From the NCBI GenBank assembly GCA_004352715.1, contig SCFE01000114.1, positions 62,001 through 126,000 on the forward strand: a stretch of DNA of 64,000 bases, read 5' to 3'. Origin of the DNA: Hofstenia miamia (taxonomy: Eukaryota; Xenacoelomorpha; Acoela). The position numbers were made by a program, and so were the translations under genes. The first letter of the stretch is position 1. Each line of letters begins with the position of its first letter. The notes under the pieces are model-generated. The model searched no databases. It was not told where the DNA came from and was given only the letters and a program-made list of their open reading frames with translations. Shown piece after piece: positions 34,270 to 44,475 of the stretch.

Positions 34270-35670
34270 TATGCTTTATTATATGAACTGTGTACAAAAT
34301 GTTATTGAAACATTATTAATCCTAGAATAAGCTTGCTTGGATGCACCCATAAGCTACGTTATTAGTGACAAAAAATCACTAAAATTTTTTGCAAAAAAAC
34401 ATTATTGAAGAAACAAATAGTATTTTAAAAAACAACATATATAACATAGCAAAAATTCAATGAAAATGATTTTCCAATAGCTTAAAGACCTTCTAAATTT
34501 GCTTTGTGAAGCATATTTCTAAAAAAGTAACAATTGTCACTAGCAGGAGAGTTCTAGGGTTAACATTTATCTGGATATCTCACTAGTTTACAATTACTTA
34601 CATAAGTAAATTTATTCTATACAATGATTATAAAATTATGAAATCTGAAATAAATAAAATTTATTATTCTTTGAATACAAATTCTATTCTCAAATCTGGA
34701 TTAATTGAAATTTAATAGTATGGTAAAAACCCTAGTGAATACTGTTTAGTCAATTTGATAACTTTTTGATATCTACTAAGCATTTTATTTAAGGAAATTT
34801 GATTAATCATATTTATAGGCAATTTATCTTATCTGTACTTCTGAACAATTTCATAATAGTTGCAATAATCACTATATTTTGTAATTTCATAATTTCAAAT
34901 TTAATAACATTAATAGAAATGACTTAATGTGATGATTTAGGTACAATACATTAGTAGCCTAATTTCCCATTATTCAAATTGTAATACAGATATAACTATA
35001 GTGTAGAAGAAAGCCAATATCTTAAAACCCAAACAAGGCTGCAGCTTATGTAGTCTTTCAAAATTCAATAGTCTCACAACCTGCATTTGTTTTACTTCTG
35101 TCTGTAACTTTTGGTAAAATAATCAGTAGGTTACCAAAGCAGTAACAAAGCACTAGAAAAATTGAAGCTTTACTGAAAAACAACAAAATCAATGTAAAAT
35201 TAAGAGCATAAAATTACTTTTTGAATACAAATTTAAAACAAACTGATAGCATATATGGTAATTCAATATACTGTGCTAAAGCATTTGCAAAAATTATGCT
35301 TTGTGCATAAGTTCACATTTCACAAACTTTTCACTCATCCTGTTTCAAGGTTAGCATGAATATTTTTGGGATTGAGAGTCAGTTGACTGATTTTGTGGGT
35401 TGTCCTGCTTCCAAGCTTGACTTTGTATCATTGCTTAGAAAAAATGTTAATGCCTAAGAGAAATATAAAATACATCCAGCTGAACAATTTCAAAATGTTA
35501 AAATTCAAGTCAATCAATATATATATATTATATTTGCAGACTGTAGGAATTAAGGGACATTGCTTCATTATGACTTCCTAAATGCTGTTGCTTTCCAACA
35601 TGAATAATATACTATGAATTAATGTTTGTGCTAACAGTTATTGTGAATCAAATCAGATAAAGTTTTAGGT
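34270..35670 (+). repeat. segmental duplication, copy 1
   Basis: Matches 38165-39465 in the same orientation, for example CTGGATATCTCACTAGTTT (34571 and 38222), AGCAGTAACAAAGCACTA (35140 and 38610) and GTCCTGCTTCCAAGCTTGA (35401 and 39211). The part 34330-34560 has no counterpart in copy 2. A 62-codon frame (35393-35581) is not conserved and is not a gene. Confidence 0.8.
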
Positions 35671-36201
35671 TAATGCATGCCACATACAATGCAGCAAGAA
35701 ATTATTGGCTGAAAGTTTTTTTATAGTAGCTGTAAATGGTTATAGAGGAAATAACCATGTTAAAGCAATTCAGTATCAATAAATTCTTAGTGGAGAATAG
35801 TTATATATTCTTGTAATAGTTAAATAATGGATCATCATAATGATTGATTAGCTAATTTTCTTTATGGCAATGATGGTGTTGCATCATTGATTAATATCTA
35901 TGTTGTTTGTAAGATCAAATTAGAAATCAAAGAACAGAGAAACAATGGTTTATTAATTATCCTTTTTTGTTGCATACATGAAACATTCCACCACTTAATG
36001 AACTTTGCTTTCAATCTTAACACCTAATATTTGTTTAAAGAATGAAAAATGAATGCATCAAAATGAATGCAAATGTTAATTAAATGCATGGTAGTTATCT
36101 ATAATGTTAATCAATCAACAGCTGAATCACCAATGTAGTGAGAGAGGAGATATACATACAATCAAACAATCAGTTATAATTATATTAAAGTTAGTAGGAT
36201 G
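35671..36201. other. no recognised feature
   Basis: AT-rich intronic or intergenic sequence. Confidence 0.4.
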
Positions 36202-36556
36202 CAGGGTTTTCAAGTACTTGGAATGTTAAGAACTCATCTCAAATTATCTCACAAAACTTTATCAGAAAAACTTGGAAGAGAAATCATCAAAACTCAAACT
36301 TTAACTTATTTGAAAATCCACTTTAAATTACCATAAAAATTAAATTTTATTAAATATCAATTTTCTTACCTATCAGAAAAACTATTTTTTAGCTTAGAAT
36401 TATTGTAAAATAAATGTTTTTTCCTATAAGAAACTTGGAATTAGAAAAAAACTTGATTGAACTCAGAAGTTCATTTAAAGAAATACTTGAACTTGAAATT
36501 GAAATGTAAAAACTCAAACTCAGTCCAAGTAACTTGAACCTGATTCAAAAACCCTG
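36202..36556. mobile_element. hAT-type MITE, copy 1
   Basis: Ends CAGGGTTTTCAAGTACTTGG (36202) and, on the reverse strand, CAGGGTTTTTGAATCAGG (36556). Flanks GTAGGATG and GTACAATG (6 of 8) fit a hAT 8-bp duplication. 355 bp, no coding sequence. Related to 38860-39182 in inverted orientation. Confidence 0.75.
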
Positions 36557-37365
36557 GTACAATGTAATCACAATTTACTATGGTGAACAATATAATGATT
36601 AGCTGCAGTTTGGTCACAATTTGCAGATTGGTTGAAATGGGTAAACAATTTTTGCATAAAGGTTATCCATGATTTTTAATGCTGTCTTAGTAAAATCTGT
36701 TCATTATATTCACTTCAGAATAGCAGACTATCTTCTATTTCATGTATGTTTTAATCCTTGTGTGATCACAATATCTATGAAGTTTAGTTGTTGCTAACAT
36801 AACATTTAGACCTACTGAACAGCAGCCATGGTGAGAATATTAATTATTTTAAAAAAATAGTTTTTTTCAGGTACTTCAGAACAGCAATACAATTTATTAC
36901 AAGTATTTAACATTACACATTGGGGAATTTATTAATAGATGTGATATGGCTTGACATTTCCAAAATTCCTAATTGTCATAAGGAAAATTGTTTATAAATG
37001 CAGGAACAATTTTTTGTCCTTCCTTTTTAAAACAACACTGGAATGTTTAAGGTTAATTTATATTTTATCTGTTATTAATTTAAATTTTAACTAGTTTACC
37101 TAGTAAGAAACATAGTTTGATTAATCATTCAGCTTCTAAAGCACCCAAAATTAAAACATTTCACTATCAAAATAAAATGATCCATTAAAATGTTGTATAA
37201 TATTATATAATATTGAATATATATAATGCAAAAAATAAATGCAATGAATATAATTATAGCAAAAAATATATTAATATTTATTCACAAAGTATGCTTGAAT
37301 ATTTCATGCACTAATTATCTAACTGTTTAAGCTTTGCAATGAATTAAACAATTATTTGAATTGCC
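36557..37365. other. no recognised feature
   Basis: AT-rich, with no frame or repeat that I can support. Confidence 0.4.
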
Positions 37366-37848
37366 AAGGCAGTGCAAGGAAGGAACCATATTACATGAAA
37401 TATTTGTTGTTATGAAATATTTTGTTCACCAGATGGCATATGAAAATTCATTTTGCATGCTATCTTAATACATGGCATAAAAAATACTTTTAGCAATTGC
37501 CCTAAATTGGCCTGCATCATGAAATCTTTCTGCATTGTGAAGCAACATGCATTTTAGTGCTGCCTTTCTTCAAAGGAAATGTTTGCTAGATTTTGGGGCA
37601 ATTTGCATTTTATTTGCCTATATATTTTCTTGAGAAGTCATAAAAAAAAGTATTTTTAGTGGTTTCTCTAAATTGATTTAATATCATGATGGCATATTAA
37701 TGCATTCCAGAAATTGCTAAAAATATTTTTAATGCCATGTATTAAAATAGCACACATAATCCATTTTTGTCCGCCATCACATGACAGAAATATTTTGTAG
37801 CAAGAAATATTTTATGTAATGCATGATTTGCCTGAGTGCAAATGCCTT
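37366..37848. repeat. long foldback palindrome
   Basis: The left arm starts AAGGCAGTGCAAGG (37366). The reverse complement of the right end starts AAGGCATTTGCACTC (37848). The arms stay alignable for about 150-180 bp: ATTACATGAAATATTT versus ATTACATAAAATATTT, GATGGCAT versus GATGGCGG, then AATACATGGCATAAAAAATA versus AATACATGGCATTAAAAATA followed by TTTTAGCAATT in both. A transcript would fold into a long imperfect hairpin. Probably a foldback-type MITE. No coding frame. Confidence 0.75.
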
Positions 37849-37989
37849 AGATATCAACTTAATAAAAGATTAGCTTGTGTTTTCATTGGAATGTACCATT
37901 TTATTAAAGACTTTAAAAAAATGTGTACTTAGAGGTAACATATAAACAATGATCACAATGAAAATTTTTTATTGCAAGACAGGCATTGG

Positions 37990-38096
37990 GACTCCCCAAA
38001 GACACCATTAGAAGTGTCCTAAACAAAATTTGTTCTAACACTAATACTACAAAATTCTATGGCATTTTGGGCAAATCCTGCTTAGTGCAAAAATAT
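37990..38096 (+). pseudogene. possible decayed copy of the dCMP deaminase catalytic exon
   Basis: Lies just 5' of segmental duplication copy 2, where the functional exon lies 5' of copy 1. Weak base-level similarity to the end of exon 33757-33940 (CTAACACTAATACTACAAAA against CTTACAAACTGTACAATTT, and AGTGCAAAA against TGTGCAAAG). No reading frame is preserved. Speculative. Confidence 0.2.
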
Positions 38097-38123
38097 AGGT
38101 ACTTAGCTGTAGTATATGTATGT

Positions 38124-38127
38124 ATAC

Positions 38128-38160
<33 letters not shown>
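38124..38160. repeat. (TA)n microsatellite
   Basis: Near-pure TA repeat followed by a short (ATT)n run to about 38175. Sits at the start of duplication copy 2. Confidence 0.8.
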
Positions 38161-38164
38161 ATTA

Positions 38165-39465
38165 TTATTATTATTAAATGAATTATGCATAAAATGTTAT
38201 TTTAACATTGTTAACATTAATCTGGATATCTCACTAGTTTGCATAAGTAAATTTATTCTATGTAATGATAAAAAATTTTGAGATCTGAAATCAATAAAGT
38301 TTGTTATTCTCTTAATGCAAATTCTATTCACTACTCTGGGTTAATTAAAATGTAAAAATATTGTAAAACCCTAGCAAATGTTATGTTATGTCATATTAAC
38401 AATATTTTGATATTTAGCAAGGCATTATATTTAAGGAAATTAGATTTACCATTATTCAAATTGTGTAATACAGATATAAGTATAGGGTAGAATAAGGCCC
38501 AAGCCAGGCTGCAGCTTAGGTACTGTTTCAATATTAGCCCAGTCCCACAAACTGTATTTGCTTTACTTCTGGCAGCAACTTTTGTAAAATAATTAATAGG
38601 TTACCCAAGCAGTAACAAAGCACTAAAAAAATGATACTTTATTTAGCAACAAGAAAATCAATGTAAAATTAGAGCTTACAATAATTTTTTGAAATCAGAT
38701 TGAAAACAAACTGATAATATATTTGGAAATTCAATATGCTATGCTGAAACAGCAATGTGCTCTTTGCATCAGCTCACATTTCATAAATTTTTCACACAAC
38801 TTGGCCCAAAATTAGCATGAATAATTTTGGGCTTGTGACTAGCCTGCAAAATTTTTGTCCATGGTTTTTGAGTAGTATTCAAGTTACTCAGTCCAAGTTC
38901 AAGCTTTTATGTTTTGAAAAAAATTATAAGTTTGATAGAGTTTTTTCTAATTTCATTTTGTTAGGGAAAAAATTATTTTACAATATAAACATAAAAAAAA
39001 GTCATTTATGATTTGCAAAGAAATTCAAATTTAAAATAATTAAACTTTTACAGTATTTTCAATTGGATTTTCAAATGAATTCAAGTTTTGATCATTTCTT
39101 TTCTGACTTTTCTTTTTCTGATCAAGTTTTTTGACCTTATTTGAGTTCAAGTTCATAGCATTGTAAGTAATTGAAAACCCTGTCTATGTCAACTGAATGA
39201 TGGTGTGGGCTGTCCTGCTTCCAAGCTTGATATTTTGTCATTGTTTAGAAATTATGTAAATGCTTAAACAAAACCTAAATACATCTAGCTGAATATTTTC
39301 AAAATATCAAAATTGAAATTAATCATTGTATGTTATAATTGAAGACTGTCTGGATTAAAAGGCATTGCTTCATTATGATAACTTAGATGCTTGATAGCTT
39401 CCAACATGAAAAATTTAATAAAAGTTAGTATTTGCATTAGCAGTTATTGTATTTTTAATCAGATA
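38165..39465 (+). repeat. segmental duplication, copy 2
   Basis: Paralogue of 34270-35670. It is interrupted at 38860-39182 by a MITE that is absent from copy 1. The 64-codon frame 38817-39011 crosses the MITE border and is not a gene. Confidence 0.8.
38860..39182. mobile_element. hAT-type MITE, copy 2, inserted in duplication
   Basis: Ends CATGGTTTTTGAGTAG (38860) and, on the reverse strand, CAGGGTTTTCAATTACTT (39182). Flanks TTTTTGTC and TCTATGTC (6 of 8). The corresponding site in duplication copy 1 (near 35370) is empty, so it inserted after the duplication. Confidence 0.75.
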
Positions 39466-42201
39466 TTGTCTTCATTCATAATTGACTATTTGAATAGATC
39501 TTGTATATTGATAAGCTCCAGCAAATGACAAATTCAGAAAATTTATTGACATCTAAAAGTTTTAAGATATTGTAATTGTTACCTTGGATTAATACCTCTC
39601 TTAAAATCTTTGCTTGGAAATCACTAGGTAGATAAGTTCAATACCATCAAACACAATACCTAGAACAGCTATGAAATCAATATATGAATATAAAATTATC
39701 ATGGCTTCACTTTGTCTACATGATTAATGTGTTTTAGTGGTTCAGGAAAACTACACTTTTGACTTAAGTATTAAGTGAGGTATAAAACAGTAAATTTCAA
39801 GAAATGTTAAGTGATACTTGATAAATATTCATTTATTTGAGGATATGCAACTAGTTAAACCATTCTAGATCATCTTCAATGCAATAACACTTGGTTTTAG
39901 CTTAAGGAACAAAATAGTAAAAATTTAAAATGCTCAAGTTTTCAGGCTACTCAGTGTATAATATTAGTTTGCAATAACATCAACTTGAAAAACTATGAAT
40001 TTTCAAGCTTCTATCAACAAACAAATTTACCTTTACTTGACTAAATCCATGTGTTTTGATATGTCACAAGAAAATGACTTAGTTTGTTAAAACCTACTTA
40101 ATTATTCTCTGTGGGATTATCATTCTTTTAATACATATTGTAAGCTTTTAGTATGAGAGAAAAACATATTTATGTCTTTTTAATTATTTGAATAACTATT
40201 ATTATGAACTATTTTTCTCCCTGCAAAGTACTGGATTCTCATTTAGTATAAATTTGAATTTTCAAAAACTAGTTGTTTGGATGTTATTAGTAAGTTCTAG
40301 CAAGATGTAAAAGGGATTAATTAATTTGCAAATTTCTGATGAGACTGATCTTTACTGTTTTGTCAGCAAATAGTTTGATTTTATTGAATTAGGTAACTAG
40401 ACATAAAAATTTGCCAAATTTGCTAAATTTGTTAAAGTTTACAATTTTTTTCTATTGTATTTGTTAGCAAAATACTGTGCCATCAAATAAGCAATTCTGC
40501 TTGCCTCTGTCAAAAGAAAGTTCTTGCTGGGTATCTCCATTACAACCTCCTATTAGGTTTACATCATGGAGATTTCACATCAACATGATTCTTGATTAAT
40601 TCATTTTCCTGACTAAGGATTTAATCTATAAACTTTTGTGTTTTTTCTTCATAGTCAATAAAAAACCACTGATGTTTATGTGTCTTATTACTTGTTCTTG
40701 AAAATGTTCTTTGATCAAACATTTTAGGAAGTTTATTTATTTGTTTTAGTGTTAAAAAATATTTAGATAATAATTCAATCAGGAATTTCTGAAGTTATTT
40801 ACCTAAAAATGAGAAAAGAAGGATCACCTGAAACTGAAGCTTCTAAGAAACTGTTTAAGCTAAAAAATATTAAGCATAGCCAATTTGAAAGTAAAATGGC
40901 TTCCATTGAAATTAAATTTCAGTAAGTTTGAACATCTTAATTATGTTAAAATTTCAGCTACATACATGTTTTTTATTATTTAGAAATGATATATATATGT
41001 ATATATATATATTGATTCTACAATAATAATATTTCATGTTATTGTTGTCAGAAGACATACTATGACAATTTTTTTCAATTTTGTATGAATATATATATAA
41101 TAGTTTGTAGTTATTTGTAATTAGACATATTAAATTTTGATATATACACTGCTGTATGCTTATGATTTATATTCTAATGTATGAACAAATTTAAGGTACA
41201 TTTGTTTGCTTGATGTAACAATTCACCTAAATGAGTTCTAACCTGAATATAAATTCAAATTCTTTTTATCTTAGGTGAAAGTAATTTTCAAAATTATACA
41301 ATTCCTGTTCTCTAATAGCTTTAGACCAAATCACATCATTAATATTTTATCAAAATACTTGCAAATATGTAAAATTTCCAATCAAATAAACATATTTATT
41401 AAATTACCAGACATTTCAAATTACTGTTGCTATCACCTATTTCTCAAATTGCTTTCTTGCTGCAATTGGGAATTGATTGGAATAGTTTTGCAATTTAATA
41501 ATTCAAAATTACTTTAAACTCATCATTTACAATCCAGTTTATATTAAACATTACCATCACTCCCTAAATGTACACTTCCTTTATGATTCTCAAAATTACT
41601 CTATGTTATTCAAACTTTGGATTTCAGCATGATTTAAACTTAACAAGTTCAATTTTTTCTTCTTAAAATTATCAATGTTCAGTTGACATGGTCTTGTTGC
41701 ACAATGAAAGTTTTTGAACATATGCTTTCAATTGTCATTTTGCTTATGGTTCCTGATTGTATGGATTTTTTGTATATTAGAGACTCTAAGCTATTTTTTA
41801 TTTTAAGTAATACAATGAACTACACTTTTAAACATTTTTGCACATTCAGTAAGTTTTTCTTCAGATAAATGCACCTGTACTGAAACACCAGTTTTTGAAT
41901 ATAATAAAAACTTGAATTAAACAAATTTTGGAAAACAACTATAAAACTTCAACAGAAACAACAGTCTAAATCTGTTGATTGATTGAAAATGCAAGCTTCT
42001 TATTTTAATCATCTCAGACATGTAGATTATTTGAATTAATATGTTATTTAATTGATGTGTCATTTAACATCTTCCCTAAGTTTAAATTCCTTCTGCAAGT
42101 TCTATGATTGACTTCAATTATTTCTTCATTTATTTAATTGTGTTTCTTTGGAATATGATTATGCATAAGTGATTTTTCAAAAAATAATTTCTTAGTATTA
42201 G
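39466..42201. other. no recognised gene
   Basis: AT-rich and almost CpG-free. Contains an interrupted TA tract near 40988-41010. Two frames of 80 and 61 codons (41275-41517, 41683-41868) show no family resemblance. Confidence 0.4.
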
Positions 42202-43114
42202 TGTGACATTTCTATGTGCTTGGAACTTTCATTATTTCATTTAATTACAATTTCAATTTTATTATTATGAATTATTTCCAATTGGCAAAGTGAAAATGGT
42301 GCTATTTATATTTTAGTTTGAATTTCACCTAATTTTAAAACGTGGTAAAATTGAAGCAGAAGCTAATTTTGGTGACATTATGTGGTTTAACTTAATTCAG
42401 GAAACCTTACAATATTACTAAATCTCAAAGAGAATTGAAATCATCACAATGATGAGAACAAACATCTCTGATCCTTAAGCAATGACTAAAGAAGTTGTTT
42501 CTTATAATATCTTAATATTTTTAATGAGATTTAAAATCATTCCAACATACTGAGTTTCTTTAAATTCTTTTATCCCAATATGGCAATCAGAGAGGATGAC
42601 ACTCATGCTTCAGCAATTGATGCAAAACTCACACTGCTAATTGCTATTAAAGGATTTAGATTATATTTTAAGTTTTACTCTTTGTTTACAAAAAAATTTA
42701 ACAACCTTCAAAATACTATTTTAATCCTGATTGAATGGCAAAGCCTCAATTTTACAACTTCAGCATACATATAGGCACATAACTGGAAGCTTTCTATTAT
42801 GTGACATGCCTCACCAAATATGCTGATATTCTCTCATGGAACAATCTTCACACCATAGCTTTAGTAAAAGAAGCTCAGTCTCTCATTGAACTGTAAAGAG
42901 TTATTTTGGAGGACTAAATACTATAGTCCCATTTGGGGGGCATGTGGCATAATGACATTTCTACATTCTTGGAACTTTCATTATTTCATTTAATTACAAT
43001 TTCAATCTTATTGTTACAAATTATTTCCAATTGTAATTTGGCAAAGTGAAAATGGTGCTATTTATATTTCTGCTAATTTTGAAATGCAGTAAAATTGAAG
43101 CAGAAACTGATTTT
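42202..43114 (+). mobile_element. small LTR-retrotransposon relic with accessory ORF fragment
   Basis: Two related LTRs flank a short internal part. LTR 5' (42202-42369) and LTR 3' (42943 to about 43114) share CATTTCTA, GGAACTTTCATTATTTCATT, TAATTACAATTTCAAT, GCAAAGTGAAAATGGTGCTA and AAAATTGAAGCAGAA. TGGTGACATTATGTGG follows the 5' LTR as a decayed tRNA-Trp-type primer site. TTTGGGGGGCA (polypurine tract) precedes the 3' LTR, which begins TGTGGCAT, like the small relic at 1811. The internal part encodes only the C-terminal end of the accessory ORF. Confidence 0.75.
42420..42942 (+). pseudogene. accessory ORF C-terminal relic in a second LTR family
   Basis: SKRIEIITMMRTNISDP (about 42423-42475) matches TKRIKIITMLRAKVSNP of the array element. 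The open frame from 42580 (IREDDTHASAIDAKLTLLIA, then IKGFRLYFKFYSLFTK) matches ISAEDAYTSDTDAMMTLMIA and LKGLCLHERFYDTF (32140-32250). Downstream frames remain alignable to the polypurine tract only weakly. The LTRs differ from those of the array, so the protein is shared between element families. Confidence 0.75.
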
Positions 43115-43739
43115 ATACCTTCCACATATTTGCCTATATTTTCCAAGTATGCTTTTGTTTACAGATACCAGTTAAATTTCTATATATATCCAAGTTTTGT
43201 TCATTTATTTCTTCTTCAATTTATCCTCAGTAAATTTGTTTTACTTTTATTTTCTCTTGTTTTTACTTTTATAAATTATGATTTTCAAAATTTTCAACTG
43301 CATAGTTAAGGGGCACCCAGATGGCAGAAGAGTTTATTGGTATATCCTTTAATGAAGGTTAGGTATATGGCTATGGTGTTCTTACTGCTTGTCATTCATT
43401 ATTGAAATTATTATTAGTGCTTTCACCTTAATTGCATGAGGTGAGGAATGCAGTGAGAAGAGGTTATATTACTTGGCACTTAGGTTTACCATTTGCACCC
43501 AAGAGTTAGGGCTTCTTACTCTTAACCTAATTAGGGCTCTAGTCTTATGTGACTCCTCTAAAAGGTTATCTGTATTGAGTCAGCCAAGTGTGAGCACTCT
43601 TCCCTAACATGATCTTCTGTTTACTTTTAACTTTTATTAGGAAAGGTTATATTAGCAGGAGGATTTAGTTAACTATTTGTAGTATCAGTCAGTCCACATA
43701 TCAGCTCAAAACTCTCAATAAGATAGAATAGTAGGAATG
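43115..43739. other. no recognised gene
   Basis: Somewhat less AT-rich stretch. An 87-codon frame starting inside the LTR (43046-43309) is hydrophobic by composition and is considered chance. A GGTTATATTA word repeats near 43463 and 43646. Confidence 0.35.
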
Positions 43740-44475
43740 CATGCTGATTTCTCACCAATGCCACATTAGTTCATAAGATTGGGCTCTTCATTTTGTATTG
43801 ATTGCAATGGCATCCTGTAAAAACTTTGTATTTTAATCAAAATTGGAATATCTACTATCTTACATTTGGTATCAATGCAGTTATGTGATGCATTAAGCAA
43901 TTGTGTAATTTGCAGTTGTAATGGTTCTCTAATATACTCTAATGTAGTGACATATTTGAATGGCATAAATTAATTTGCTACACCTGTCTCTATGACAGCA
44001 TTAATTAGCAAACCACATGTGTATTCATTGATTTTATTTGTAGATAGCATTTCTGTGATGATCAAAATATTTCTTTGTGGATTGTGTAGAGGTAGTACTC
44101 CCTTAGATTTCTGAATTGTGGATAATATGTGTTTAAAATAGCTCTTCACTAAGTTTATGCTTTTCATGACTAGTTGAATGAATCTTATGACCACTGTTAT
44201 GGCAATTACTTGTTTGGTAACATTGCTTAGGTTAATGCATCTAAGTAGTTTATTTTGTGTGAGATTTTTATTAACATAACTTTACTGCAATTTTCCATCA
44301 CAATTTGGATATTGTGCATCAAATTTAATCTTGAACATTCTATGTAGTTTCCCAGGTAGTCTGCTACAATTTTGAGAAAGCTTTCATCAGTTACATTTGT
44401 AAGCATTTGTTTGTTGGGTTAAAAATACCATTCTTAAACACATTATTGACCCTGGTAGAGAAACCATATAAAAAT
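43740..44475 (-). pseudogene. minus-strand relic, probably of the accessory ORF
   Basis: Reading down from 44475: NNVFKNGIFNPTNK, then MLTNVTDESFLKIVADYLGN and LMHNIQIVMENC, then a shift to a long frame. That frame runs NLSNVTKQVIAITVVIRFIQ, LSTIQKSKGVLPLHNPQRN, YTCGLLINAVIETGVAN and one stop, then YVTTLEYIREPLQLQ and LLNASHNCIDTKCKIVDIP (44194-43766, one frame with a single stop). The order and pattern resemble the array accessory ORF (LIINSVIQA, then LREI..IWNLLKADCSPETKWNTICIP), but identity is low. It is clearly an old coding sequence; its assignment to the accessory family is tentative. Confidence 0.45.

Noticed and set aside
41275-41517. Open frame after a TTAG acceptor-like site, considered as the missing third deaminase exon
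   Set aside because: The translation lacks the pattern expected after the PCxxC helix.
43046-43309. 87-codon frame with a signal-peptide-like start
   Set aside because: Starts inside the 3' LTR of a relic and is hydrophobic because of T-rich DNA.
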